Source of the DNA: Morinoia aosen
Lineage: Eukaryota > Arthropoda > Malacostraca > Amphipoda > Talitridae
Length of the DNA stretch: 64,000 nt
NCBI GenBank assembly: GCA_030386875.1
Contig: CM059579.1
Span: forward strand, 92,074,253 to 92,138,252
Reading direction: 5' to 3'
A model generated the notes under the pieces. That model was given only the letters and a program-made list of their open reading frames with translations, searched no databases and was not told the DNA's origin. The translations under genes were made by a program, and so were the position numbers. Shown piece by piece: positions 1 through 9,931 of the stretch (position 1 is its first letter; the number at the start of each line of letters is the position of its first letter).

Positions 1-3000
1 TGCCCTAGGTGCCACCCTCGAACTGGCGTTGATCAAGGTGGAATGTTTCTGCTCTCGGGTACTGGTCAGCCGCAAATAAATCGCATAGCCAATGGCCTCC
101 TGAGAGGCGTCACAAAAAACGTGAAGCGAGTGCCGTGAAACCTCCCCAAAGTCGCGCGGCTTCACGCACCGACTGAGGCGTATTTCCTTTGATCTTCTCA
201 GTCCGTCTTTCCACGATTCCCAATGCTCTTCCAGTTTCTTAGGTAGAGGTTCGTCCCACAGAGTGGAGCTTTGGTTATTTTCGGCAGTGCTATCAGACAG
301 CGCCTTTCTTTGTAGAAGTCTGCCACCCAAAATAAGAGGCGCAGCTAGTCCAAGGGGGTCAAAGAAGGAGTTCACAGTAGACAGCACACCCCTCCTAGTG
401 AAGGGTCTGTCCGGGATATTGACCTTGAATATTAACAGATCTTCGGAGACGTTCCAATGGATCCCCAATGTTCGTTGGATAACGGATCCGTCCCAAGTGA
501 CAGTCTTTGGTGCGGCTAGTTCCTCGTCTGGCAGACCTACCGTTACCCGAGTGTCAGACGTGGCAACTTTGTGAATGTTCAACCCATACTTGTGCAACAG
601 AGACCGCACCTCGCCAAGCAGCTCCCTGGCCTCGTCTGGGGAGTCCAAACTAGCAGACCCATCATCAACGTACGTCGCATGACGGAGAAAGTCAGTGGCC
701 CGGCTCGGGCGTCCGGATGCATCGCCCAGGTCGGCGATATGGCGAAGGGCGAACGCAGCGACGGCCGGAGAGCTCCGCAACCCGAAGACATGGACCTTAG
801 CTCTGTAGGGGACAATCTCGTTAGTAACCCGATTATCTTTGAACCAAAAGAAACGCAGATAGTCCCTGTCTCCAATCTTGACTCGAAAATTGTGGAACAT
901 ATTTTTTATATCAATTGTAAAGGCTACCTGGTGGAGTCGGAATCTCTGCAATATTCCCCGAAGGCTGTTGTTCAAATCGGGGCCCGTCAACAACTCATCA
1001 TTGAGGCAGTGTCCCTTGTGCTTTGCTGAACCATCGAACACCAACCTAACTTTCCCTTCTTGGGCTTGCCTTACCGGGAAGATAGGCAAGTACCATCCCA
1101 CGCCTTTCTCAGGAAGTTCCCCTGCGACTACTTCCTCAACGTGATCATTGTCAATGTATGATTGCATTTTCTCGAGACTTAGTGTAGCACTTGAGGGATC
1201 TCGACGCAGTTTTCCCAACGTCGTGTTCGTTCTTCCCAATACAGACACGTAATTATTACACAAATTTGGTGGATCTCTAGTAAAGGGTAAGGGCGCAACA
1301 ATCCTATCGTCTTTCACTTCGATACCAGCTCTCAAAATACTTACAAATTTATTGTCTAACACACTCAGACCCTGGAGCTCGTCGTCGACTCGCTCCTCAA
1401 AGACGTCGAGCGTCTGCCTCCCAGGGTTGGGCCCACGTATCTTGATCGAGAAGTGATGATCCTCGTGGTTCACGAATGACGTCCGCAGGGCAGTGGTCTG
1501 CTGGGTTCTCGCTCCTCCGTTCAATGGTCCCACCAGTGCCCAGCCCAGGGCGGTCTTGCAGGCAAGAGGACCTCGTACTCCATAGTGTCTAGATGCCATG
1601 AGCGACACGGCATCTCTTCCGATGAGTATCAGTGACCGAGCCAAAGGATCATGCTCATTGAAGTGCTTGACCAGGTGCGCAACGTGGCTGAGCTTCTTCA
1701 CAACGTCGGGAGTGGCTACTTCGTCAGTCGTGTCCGGGATATTTTCGTTGGTCCATGTAGTGGGTAGCTGATGCCATCGGTTCTCACCCACACCCCTTAT
1801 CTTGAGCCCGGTGATGGCGTGTCCTTCCACCTCAGACGACAGACCACTCAGTGTTCTGAGGGCGTACTTCCAGGGAGTGGCCTTAAGATCGAGCTGTTCT
1901 ATCAGAGAAGGGTCCGCAAAGCATCTTGAGCTTTGCTCGTCAATGATGGCGTAACAACGCACTTTTCTCTGGGTGGACGTCGAGGTGACATCTACTAACA
2001 GCGTCTTGGAAAATTCCCTGGACTCGAGACCGAGGCATCCCGTTCTGGTGCAGGTGGCGACCTCACCAGGGGTCACCGGTTTAGTGCTTGCCCGGTGCAT
2101 GACCGTCAAGTGTGAGCCTTGACAGTGAGAACACTTCACTTGTTTGTCGCAGTTCCTGATGTAATGGGGACCAAGGCATCGGAAGCATACCTTCGCCTCG
2201 GTGATGAGCTTCTTCTTCTGGTCGATGGGTAGTCTTCCAAAGGACCGGCACTCCCAGGTTCCATGGGCGTCGACCTTGTGGAAAATACATTTGTTGATTC
2301 TATGGTCCGTTTCCGGAGGTTTTTTGTTGTGAGGTCCTTGCGCCTCATATCTTGACTCAGGTTTGTTGTAGGCCACCATGGACTGATCACCTTCACTAGA
2401 CTCTTTCTTGGTATTCTGGTCAGCGCTTGTGTGCAGGACCCGAACGGGCTTGGGTCTCCCGCCTGACAGTGCTGGGTTGAAAAATGGATCCCTCATCGCT
2501 CTTTCTTCGTCTCTTAGGAACTGGTTGAAGAAGGAGAACGTTGGGCGCTGCCCATTCTTGGCTCGTAGGTCAGATGCTTTCCTATGCCATCTGCGTTGCA
2601 GATCTGGCGGGAGTTTGAGTGCCAAGAGCCTCATGCCTCTGGTAGTGCAAAACTCCTCCAGCTCGTCCGATCTTGCTGCGTTGGTAAGTGCGGTACTCGT
2701 AAAATCTAAGAAATCCTGGAGAGCGGTAAGATCCCCAGGAGGGATGTTTGGGAAGTTCCGAAGTTGGTCTGCCGTGTGTTCTGCTAGCAACCAGTCCGAA
2801 CCATAACGCTCACGAAGGGTGTTCCATACCACCTGCAACACTGCCTCTGCATTGTTTCCGATGACTGACCTCATAGTTCTCTGAACGTACTCCTTGGGTT
2901 TACCCGCGGTATTGGCCGCCAAAACTTGTAGCTCTTCGATGGGGCCCAAAGCTAGCCCCTGCAGTCGATTCTTCAGATCAGATTCCCAGCAATGGTACAA

Positions 3001-3696
3001 TCCGATGTCTCCTTTGAAGGGGTTGGCAGGGGTCTTCAACAGCTCGGCCCGGATAAGGTGAACAGAAGCTGCATCTAGAGTGCTTCCCTGCCTAGGAGCT
3101 CTCAGTCGATGGTTTGCCTCTACTCTAGGCTCTAGAATCGACCTGCGAGAGCTCACGGAAGCGTGTTCCATCAGCCCTGCCAGATCATCTAGGTTGCTTT
3201 CCTGCTCTTGATATTCTTCATCCTCTCCTTCTGAGATAGTAGAAACCTCAGAGGCTACCGACAGTGGTGTGGAAAAAGGTCCAACTTTTTCTCTTCTTAC
3301 GGAGGTAAGTTTACTCATTCTCTCACTACGCAGAGAAGACAGGTCTTTGGGATCAAGGTTGGAAACCATGTCCCCTCCAAGCCTCTCCATCTGTTTGTTG
3401 AGCGTCGCGATGCGACCAAAGCAGTCTTCCAGCATCACACGTCTCTTCAAAAATTGCTCATGGTACCGCTGCTTATGTCCTGCTCGTTCCAAGGAACCTT
3501 CAAAGGCTCTGCTTGAAGTGATGAACTGATCGCGCTTGACCTTAAGTTCAGCTATGAAGGATAAGATGGCCGACGTCTCATCCTCTCCTGGACTCTCCCT
3601 GGACAGGGCTTCATAAAGATCGTCATAGGTCTTTACGGCTTCAACTTCAGCTAGTTTAAGGGTTTTCTTTGAGCTTCTTTTGGCCATTTGAGACAT
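1..3696 (-). CDS. BEL/Pao retrotransposon gag-pol polyprotein, 3' end outside window
   Basis: One open frame of 1,232 residues runs from an ATG at 3696 (first in-frame ATG after a TAA) to the window edge without a stop. In order it shows a charged N-terminal Gag region; a zinc knuckle with C504, C507, H511 and C516 followed by a second Cys/His cluster at C522/C525/H529; an aspartic-protease region of the BEL/Pao type (IIDEQSSR, about residue 585); reverse transcriptase with YVDD at 1009-1012; and the start of the Pao A17/RNase H region (HVFCDAS near 1195, then SSRVAPR at the edge). This is the usual BEL/Pao order in a single fused ORF; RNase H and integrase should lie to the left of the window. 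The product would copy the element's RNA in virus-like particles. No internal stop was found, so this part may still be intact. Confidence 0.9.
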   Translation of the reverse strand, partial: MSQMAKRSSKKTLKLAEVEAVKTYDDLYEALSRESPGEDETSAILSFIAELKVKRDQFITSSRAFEGSLERAGHKQRYHEQFLKRRVMLEDCFGRIATLNKQMERLGGDMVSNLDPKDLSSLRSERMSKLTSVRREKVGPFSTPLSVASEVSTISEGEDEEYQEQESNLDDLAGLMEHASVSSRRSILEPRVEANHRLRAPRQGSTLDAASVHLIRAELLKTPANPFKGDIGLYHCWESDLKNRLQGLALGPIEELQVLAANTAGKPKEYVQRTMRSVIGNNAEAVLQVVWNTLRERYGSDWLLAEHTADQLRNFPNIPPGDLTALQDFLDFTSTALTNAARSDELEEFCTTRGMRLLALKLPPDLQRRWHRKASDLRAKNGQRPTFSFFNQFLRDEERAMRDPFFNPALSGGRPKPVRVLHTSADQNTKKESSEGDQSMVAYNKPESRYEAQGPHNKKPPETDHRINKCIFHKVDAHGTWECRSFGRLPIDQKKKLITEAKVCFRCLGPHYIRNCDKQVKCSHCQGSHLTVMHRASTKPVTPGEVATCTRTGCLGLESREFSKTLLVDVTSTSTQRKVRCYAIIDEQSSRCFADPSLIEQLDLKATPWKYALRTLSGLSSEVEGHAITGLKIRGVGENRWHQLPTTWTNENIPDTTDEVATPDVVKKLSHVAHLVKHFNEHDPLARSLILIGRDAVSLMASRHYGVRGPLACKTALGWALVGPLNGGARTQQTTALRTSFVNHEDHHFSIKIRGPNPGRQTLDVFEERVDDELQGLSVLDNKFVSILRAGIEVKDDRIVAPLPFTRDPPNLCNNYVSVLGRTNTTLGKLRRDPSSATLSLEKMQSYIDNDHVEEVVAGELPEKGVGWYLPIFPVRQAQEGKVRLVFDGSAKHKGHCLNDELLTGPDLNNSLRGILQRFRLHQVAFTIDIKNMFHNFRVKIGDRDYLRFFWFKDNRVTNEIVPYRAKVHVFGLRSSPAVAAFALRHIADLGDASGRPSRATDFLRHATYVDDGSASLDSPDEARELLGEVRSLLHKYGLNIHKVATSDTRVTVGLPDEELAAPKTVTWDGSVIQRTLGIHWNVSEDLLIFKVNIPDRPFTRRGVLSTVNSFFDPLGLAAPLILGGRLLQRKALSDSTAENNQSSTLWDEPLPKKLEEHWESWKDGLRRSKEIRLSRCVKPRDFGEVSRHSLHVFCDASQEAIGYAIYLRLTSTREQKHSTLINASSRVAPRA

Positions 3697-4143
3697 TGCA
3701 GAGATGTTGTTGAAAATTTATTGTGACTGCCTCAACAATTTTTATCGACGAGGGGAAGGTTCAGAAAAGTCCACGGATGATGCAAAACTTGTCTTAAGCA
3801 GCCATTTATAGTACATAAATTTTCCTGAAATAGAAAGGTCTAGTTAGCACAAAAGTAATACAAAAAATATACAGTTTTTAGAGATTGCATATCTAAAAGT
3901 GATTCAGAGGGCAAACCAGAAAATAAGGACGCAAAAATTGGGGCAGAACTGCATCACTGGCACAAGAAAATCCAACTCAGAGAACACGGGTAATACTTCA
4001 GCGGCTCATTCAACACTCAAATCATTGGCGAGACTTAGTACAATTTTCATACGAGCATCCCAATGGCACAATCAGATATAACAAGTCAACCTAATGAGGC
4101 CCTCATTAAATACTAAGGTCAGGCAGTAGGCTCTACACACTAA

Positions 4144-4259
4144 TGTCCAACCAGGTAGATGCTGAATTGAAGTTACACGGCTATTCCCATATAAAAATGC
4201 ATGTCCAACCCGGTAGACGCTGAACTAAAGTTACACAGCTATTCCTACGTAAACAGTGC
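4144..4259. repeat. 58-bp direct repeat, two copies
   Basis: TGTCCAACCAGGTAGATGCT at 4144 recurs with a few substitutions at 4202, and similarity continues through TTACACGGCTATTCC. The copies are adjacent and lie inside the putative BEL/Pao leader intron. Confidence 0.8.
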
Positions 4260-4469
4260 CTGACAACTTGAGTTGTTTCTGACTCACATGACTAGTCACA
4301 AAAGTCTATCAATCTATAGTACCACCTGGGCATAGTTAAAACACACCCATCTACAAAGGTGGTTAATAAGTGAACAAGGGGGCACACTTAGACACCTCTG
4401 AACAAGTAAATAGTTACCTAACAGGCATGAACACGTCATCAACCAGGCAATATAAAATACCGCAGCACA

Positions 4470-4633
4470 GTAAAAATCACACAAATAAAAATAGGCAAAA
4501 ACCACCACACTCTACAGACTGGTAAAAATCACACAAATAAAAATAGGCAAAAACCACCACACTCTACAGACTGGTAAAAATCACACAAATAAAAATAGGC
4601 AAAAACCACCACACTCTACAGACTGGTAAAATA
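4470..4633. repeat. 52-bp tandem repeat, about 3.1 copies
   Basis: Units begin at 4470, 4522 and 4574 with GTAAAAATCACACAAATAAA and are essentially identical, followed by a short partial unit at 4626. The near-perfect identity indicates a recent expansion. Confidence 0.92.
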
Positions 4634-5212
4634 GCAACTTGAGTGAGGAATTACACAATTCTAGAGTCCAAATACCAGAGTTTAAATCCACTAACGTTAA
4701 TCGTGAATGATAACAAGGATCTATATAATGCAATGTGCTTAGATCAAATCAACAACTGAGCACAATGAATCCAGCTGTGAATTCCAGCAAATAAATTAAG
4801 TAGCATTGACAAGCACAGAACAAATCAGGCTCAACAATATAATTAAAACATGACTGAGTGTTTGCAAGAAAGTCTCACAACCCTGTCCAACACAGGGCAA
4901 ACCACTAGACAATTTGAGCCAGGTACAAATAGGTAAACACAGCATTACATTATACTGGCACCGCGACTGAAGAATCAGTATCTAGAATTGTAAAAGTACA
5001 AACAGAAAAACTGTGACAGCACACATTCTAACATCCCCTGAAATCTTTTAGCTTTTCTAGGACCTAAGAATTCACTGTCTAGTAGGAGACACAAAACAGA
5101 CATCTATAGGGACCCAATGCACTTAATATTTAACACTCTTTACTTACATTTCCTTCTCTGGAGTCTACACACTACTTCAACACAACTGGCGGCCTCTACT
5201 CAGCTCGCTGAG

Positions 5213-5220
5213 TTTAAATA
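5213..5220 (-). promoter_or_regulatory. TATA-like box of the BEL/Pao 5' LTR
   Basis: The minus strand reads TATTTAAA here. A candidate initiator (CAGTTG) lies about 30 bases downstream, and the gag-pol start is 1.5 kb further on. This suits the promoter of the element's 5' LTR. LTR ends cannot be fixed because the partner LTR is outside the window. Confidence 0.4.
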
Positions 5221-5361
5221 CCTAATGTACCGGAAGAGAGCGTTTCCGGAAAACGAGTGAACGTGCGGACTGGTTCCCTCGATATTCGAAGGCACAAATT
5301 TTCTACCGCTGTTTGAAAATAGAAATTTCCTAAATTGCTGCGAAGGCAGCACATATTTTAA

Positions 5362-6009
5362 TTGTCTTCTTTTACAGTGCAATCAATTTTGTTTCGTTTT
5401 CGAATAATTTAAGTTTTTGAAAATCGGTTGAATAACCACTTTACAATGATCAACTTACTGAAAGGGGTAGAGAAACTAATTTTTCAAAGGAAATGTCTTT
5501 AAAATAATATAGATATTCTTCCTTATTTTGTACTTTCCATAAAACTGAATAAACAAAAACATAAAAGAGCAACAAAACATTACCGTAAATAACGTTTAAA
5601 CAAGTAAAGTAATTTAGTATCCTACGAAATTCCCTCCATTTCTCTCAAGGCAAGTATTAATTCTATTTCCCCATTGAAGTCACCGTTGAACGAAGAGTTT
5701 TATGTGTTTTTTCACCGTTTTCTTTCAGTTCTTGAAACACTATTATTGAAAACACTTGAAACTTGAAACCTCTCAGAGGGTTTAAATACTTGATGGTATG
5801 TAGGACACATCATTATGAAATTATTCTTAACAGTAGGCGTTGAGAAATGAAGAACACCAGTGTAGTTTATAAAACTTTCCCTTTGAACAATTAGTTTTTC
5901 TTCCCTTTTCAGTAAATCTATCATTGTGAAGGGATTATTCAATTGCTTTTCAAAAACTTAAATTATTTGAAAAGGAAACAAAATTTACTACATTGTTAAT
6001 AAAAGACAA
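5362..6009. mobile_element. TTAA-flanked fold-back element (non-autonomous)
   Basis: TTAA at 5358-5361 and 6010-6013 flanks a 648-bp segment that starts TTGTCTT and ends with its complement. The arms (about 5362-5515 and 5862-6009) are inverted copies with moderate divergence over about 150 bp. Both arms carry a short related open frame (MIDLLK / MINLLK), so the arm may derive from a coding fragment. A 4-bp TTAA duplication is known for piggyBac and Kolobok elements. No transposase is present, so assignment to a superfamily is open. Confidence 0.6.
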
Positions 6010-6063
6010 TTAAAAGTTAGTTTATTAGTTAGTTTAAGCCTCCCTATCCTCAACAAGGTTAAG

Positions 6064-6340
6064 GTTAACATCGGCATCTTTGGGATGCTTTATTTCCAAT
6101 CAAGCCTGATACATATGATCTTAGCATTGGTTTTTCAAATGTCTTATAACTAAGCCTATATATAGGACACCATGACGGTTCCCCCGTAAAGCCGGTACCC
6201 ATTTCCGACACCTGGGTTGAGTGGGGTATTGTGCTTGAGCTTTCCCTTATACCCAACAGGGAAAATCTTCGCGCCAGCGCTGGGAACGAACCCGCGACTT
6301 CCAGCATACAAGTCCGATCCCTTAACCGCTGTGCCACGGA
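6064..6340 (-). mobile_element. tRNA-derived SINE, family S1
   Basis: The minus strand begins with a tRNA-like head: an A-box-like GTGGCACAGCGGTTAAGG and a B-box GGTTCGTTCCC. A body of about 200 bp follows, with a tail ending CCGATGTTAACC. A second copy with the same head lies at 33122-33400 and a copy with a different head at 32547-32845. This copy has landed inside an R1 repeat, splitting it. It depends on a LINE for movement. It is not a tRNA gene: the acceptor stem does not close. Confidence 0.85.
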
Positions 6341-6660
6341 GAGCACGAGATGTAAAGAGAGGAAGGAAGAAGGCACCATTTAGTATGGAGTTAAAGGGAA
6401 CGTGGAATCTATGCAGAAAGGGCACAGAAACAGAAAGCTAAGAAAGAAGTTCATGAAACAAGAAAAAGTTGAAGAAGAAAGTGGTAGGCGGTGAAAAACA
6501 GGACAGCAGTGAACCGAAAAAAAGATGGTCCGTAACACAACAAAACCTATTCTATTTTAACAAAAGAAAGCCTACCTAACCTTTAGCTCGGGCCCTCACA
6601 TTGTCCCCCTGGGAGCGCTAGTTCCCATAGATACAATAATTGTATCTCCCTGAGGGGAAA
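6341..6660 (+). repeat. R1 dispersed repeat, copy 1
   Basis: Recognisable blocks are AGGCACCATTTAGTATGGAG, CATGAAACAAGAAAAAGTTG, AAAAGATGGTCCGTAACA, and a 3' end with the word GGGAGC and a CCTGAGGGG terminus. The same blocks occur in order at 34250, 49455 and 50965 (inverted), with partial copies near 31500 and 53220. The first bases of this copy lie left of the SINE at about 6030-6063. No tRNA-type promoter or coding frame was seen, so the class is unknown. Confidence 0.7.
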
Positions 6661-8117
6661 AGACAATTAAAATATGTTGATTTAAAACGGAGATATAATC
6701 AATTAGAAAGTCGGGAGCATTTTTGTGGGACACTCGGTATAGTGTTGATTGTTCTTATACAATAAAAGGGCAAGTGTCTCCTTTAAACAAATAAATAAAT
6801 TGGTTTAGGTGTTTCGTGAGCGTAATCTCTCATGTTATTACAATGGAATTTTAGGATTTAAATTTTAAGGGCAACTGTTGGAACATTTATTGCAAATACA
6901 GAAGAACATCAAGGAAACATCAGCAAGTCGTTTCCCGAGATGCGCAAAAAGAGAAATCGTACCCAAGTTAGGCGTATCTTGAGGATTACAACTGTACGCA
7001 CAGCAGCGTCCTCTGCAATATTTTTGTTATTAAATTCCTTTAAAATGGAGACCGAAGATCTTCTTTAACGCAAGGTTAGTTTTTAAAAACGAAACTCCCT
7101 AAAAATAGATGACAACCAATGGACGCGGTCAGTCATCAGCACGGAACTCCGGTAGGAAATTTTAGAAGCGTTCTGAGTAGAGAGACAGAGTTTTAAGATG
7201 TCTGGTCGCCGACTGGCTGAATATCGTATCTTATTGCAAGATTTCATATAGCACAAAGATTTTTAGCAATTAATTTACTATTAATTACCCTGAATAATAA
7301 GTGCCTATTCAAGAGGCTGCAAAAGCCGGATCGAGGAGTTCAAGTCGCAGAAAGAGACTGCTTTTTACGCAAGAGAAATAAGTTAGAGGTACTAGGCCCA
7401 CTTTTATTAAAAGGGCGATATGCTGCCCAAGCAGAGCAAGCTCAGAGATAATTTAATGAGTGAACGCCAAAGCGTCACGAGTAATGTTAATTAAAGCGAT
7501 TTAAGGTTAATGAAGGTCTACTAGAAGCTCACAATGCTTAATTATAGAAAGTTAAATTCAAATACAAAAAACGAAAAGAAAAGATGCAGCTGCAAAACAA
7601 AAAAAACGAAGAACAGATAAAACTAATTTCAACCGTTCCAAATTCTTGCCTATGAACTAAGAGAGGCTAACTGAAGAAAACTTTTTCTTCCACAAAGCCA
7701 CCATCAGAAATAAGGAAGATTATCAACAGGAAATTTCATTGAATAAATGAAATTGGCTGTCCGTCTTTGATGGTTGGTCTGTCTCCCTTTCACGCTCTTA
7801 AAGATGCTTAATGACTGTATCTGTGATGCGAGTTTCATCAGTGCACAAGTACTAGAATATTTTAATTGCGGGTGCTATGAGGATGGAAATATTTCTGTAT
7901 GATCCACATCTGGAAGATTTTTATACAGACAATATTGAATCCCGTCATTTATGACGAGTCGTGTATACAATTATGTATACTGAGTGTTTCAGAACACGAG
8001 GTACAAAATTGCACATCATGTAGAAAATGGCCAAATAAACACTTTATGTTCCATGAAATTTTCCCCAAAAAAATCGGGATTGTGGGGGAATACCTTATTT
8101 TTAGAAAATTCGGATGT
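6661..8117. other. AT-rich non-coding stretch
   Basis: Nothing recognisable was seen: only short chance frames, no clear repeat and no splice-bounded coding segment. Confidence 0.5.
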
Positions 8118-8560
8118 TATTGGAAAAATATATTGGCCCAATAACAAAAGTTTAATGAACCCAATATCGACTTATTATTGTGTCAATATTGACTTGATAA
8201 TGAGGTGTTACCTACAATAACATTGGCTTAATACTCAATTCCTAATATCAGGTTGATATTGGTAAAACATATTCACCCGATTATCATATTTTCACTAACC
8301 CAATATCAGCTAATTATTGAATCACTATGGACTTAATATAGAGGTGTTCCTTAGAAAAATATTGGCCCAATACTTATTTTCTGATATCCAGTGGATATCG
8401 GTAGAATATATTGTCCCAATAATAATTTATTTTTAACCCAGTATCAGCTAATTACTGTGTCACTATTGACTTGATATTGAGGTGTTTCCTTAAGCAACAC
8501 TTTGGCTCAATAATTAATTTCTAATATCACATCAATATTCAGAAGTGTTCAAAGGCGAGA
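8118..8560. repeat. About 139-bp tandem repeat, about 3.2 copies
   Basis: The words ACCCAATATCAGCTAATTA, TTGACTTGATATTGAGGTGT and ATATTGGCCCAATA recur at a spacing of 138-139 bp (anchors near 8160, 8298 and 8437). The units are about 80 percent similar by eye, so the array is old. Many ATTGG/CCAAT and AATATC words give it internal short palindromes. It stops about 35 bp before the mariner. Confidence 0.75.
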
Positions 8561-8597
8561 AATATAAATAATTCTGATATCTTTGTTATCTGATGTA

Positions 8598-9929
8598 CGA
8601 GGCCTGTCGAAAAAGTATCCGACCTTAATTTTTCCCGCGCAAAGTAGTGATTCTAAGGCGGCGCCACTGTGCACGGTGGAAGGAGGAATCTTAATGCGCA
8701 TGCTTGACTTTTTTCACCGCATTCACTTGGGCCAGTCACTGGCTGGTGGTCGCCAAGTAAGGTGCTGTTCTAAGTGTTTGTCGGATTTAGTTTTCTTGCA
8801 AGATGACTGAACGAATTGAGCAAAGACACTGCATCAAATTTTGTCAAAAGCTTGGTGATTCTCAAATTGAAACAATTCGTAAGATTCAGCAGGTGTTTGG
8901 GGAAGATGCTATGGGTGTAACACAAATTAAGGAGTGGTTCAACCGATTCAAAGATGGCCGCACATCAGCGGAGAGTGAGCAGCGTTGTGGCAGGCCCAAA
9001 ACTTCTCGGAGTGCAGCTGTTGTTGAGAGGGTGCGAAATTTGGTGATGGCAGATCGTCGTTCGACCGTGCGGGAGATTGCCCAAGAGGTTGGAGTGAGTA
9101 AAGATTCTGCACATGCCATTTTGCGTGACGATTTGAACATGAACCGAGTGGCTGCGAAATTCGTGCCCAAGTTGTTGTCGCCGGAACAAAAAGACCTCCG
9201 TCGTGACGTTGCACAGGACCTTCTGGACACCGCCAACACTGATCCTGGGTTTCTGAACACCGTGATAACTGGAGATGAGTCATGGGTGTACGGGTACGAC
9301 CCAGAAACAAAAAGACAGTCATCCCAATGGAAGCATCCCGAGTCTCCAAGGCCGAAGAAAGCGCGGCAGGTGCGAAGCAAAATCAAGGTGATGCTGACTG
9401 TTTTCTTTGATGTCCGTGGAATTGTGCATCACGAATACGCACCGGAAGGACAAACAGTGACAAAGGAGTACTATCAGGATGTTCTCCGGCGACTTCGTGA
9501 TGCAGTTCGGCGCAAAAGACCAGACATGTGGACTGCGAACAACTGGCACTTGCATCACGACAACGCGCCCGCACATTCATCCCATTTGATCCGCAATTTC
9601 TTGGCCAAACATGGAATTACGACCGTTCGCCAACCTCCCTACTCTCCAGACCTGGCTCCTTGCGACTTCTGGTTGTTTCCAAAATTGAAGACACCACTGA
9701 AAGGATCCCGTTTTGAGAGTAGAGAAGAGATAATGCGGAACGCGACGACAGAGCTGAACACCATTCCAAAAGAAGACTTCCAGAGGTGTTTCCGGCAGTG
9801 GAAGGATCGGTGGGCTAAGTGTGTGGAAGCACAAGGAGCCTACTTTGAAGGGGATTAGGGTCCCAACCCCGTCAGGTTGTTGAAGTATTTTTTCTGGCCA
9901 AAGGTCGGATATTTTTTCGACAGGCCTCG
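8598..9929 (+). mobile_element. Complete mariner element
   Basis: The 1,332-bp element is bounded by 29-bp inverted terminal repeats (8598-8626 starting CGAGGCCTGTCGAAAAAGTA, and 9901-9929). The repeats differ at one position. TA dinucleotides at 8596-8597 and 9930-9931 are the expected target duplication. A single full-length transposase frame fills the interior. Near-identical termini and an open frame point to recent insertion; nothing in the sequence rules out activity. Confidence 0.97.
8803..9858 (+). CDS. Mariner transposase, 351 residues
   Basis: The uninterrupted frame has the usual mariner length (about 345-355). Residues 1-110 form the paired helix-turn-helix DNA-binding region, with a GRP hook at residues 63-65. 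The catalytic triad is D158 (TGDESW), D253 (HHDNAPAH) and D288 (YSPDLAPCDFWLF). The last two aspartates are separated by 34 residues, the D,D34D signature of mariner rather than Tc1. It ends with the typical GAYFEGD. The enzyme would cut and paste the element at TA sites in the nucleus using the flanking terminal repeats. The start is the first ATG, 177 bp after the left terminal repeat. Confidence 0.97.
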   Translation: MTERIEQRHCIKFCQKLGDSQIETIRKIQQVFGEDAMGVTQIKEWFNRFKDGRTSAESEQRCGRPKTSRSAAVVERVRNLVMADRRSTVREIAQEVGVSKDSAHAILRDDLNMNRVAAKFVPKLLSPEQKDLRRDVAQDLLDTANTDPGFLNTVITGDESWVYGYDPETKRQSSQWKHPESPRPKKARQVRSKIKVMLTVFFDVRGIVHHEYAPEGQTVTKEYYQDVLRRLRDAVRRKRPDMWTANNWHLHHDNAPAHSSHLIRNFLAKHGITTVRQPPYSPDLAPCDFWLFPKLKTPLKGSRFESREEIMRNATTELNTIPKEDFQRCFRQWKDRWAKCVEAQGAYFEGD

Positions 9930-9931
9930 TA

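Larger units (their letters stand above)
3825..5147 (-). other. Putative intron in the BEL/Pao leader
   Basis: On the minus strand a strong donor (GTAAGTA, first base 5147) and a strong acceptor (CTTTCTATTTCAG, last base 3825) enclose 1,323 bases of AT-rich non-coding DNA between the promoter and the gag-pol ATG. Removing it would leave 128 bases between the acceptor and the start codon. The intron is inferred from splice motifs alone. The stretch holds two minisatellites and no coding sequence. Confidence 0.4.

Noticed and set aside
571-1029. Plus-strand frame over the BEL/Pao RT
   Set aside because: Antisense of the RT core; the minus frame carries YVDD and neighbouring motifs.
5620-5705. 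C-terminal fragment of a mariner-type transposase between the arms of the fold-back at 5.4-6.0 kb
   Set aside because: A few residues (W-N-R-I-N-T-C, NGGNFV) look suggestive, but the stretch is under 30 codons with a stop nearby and no catalytic motif.
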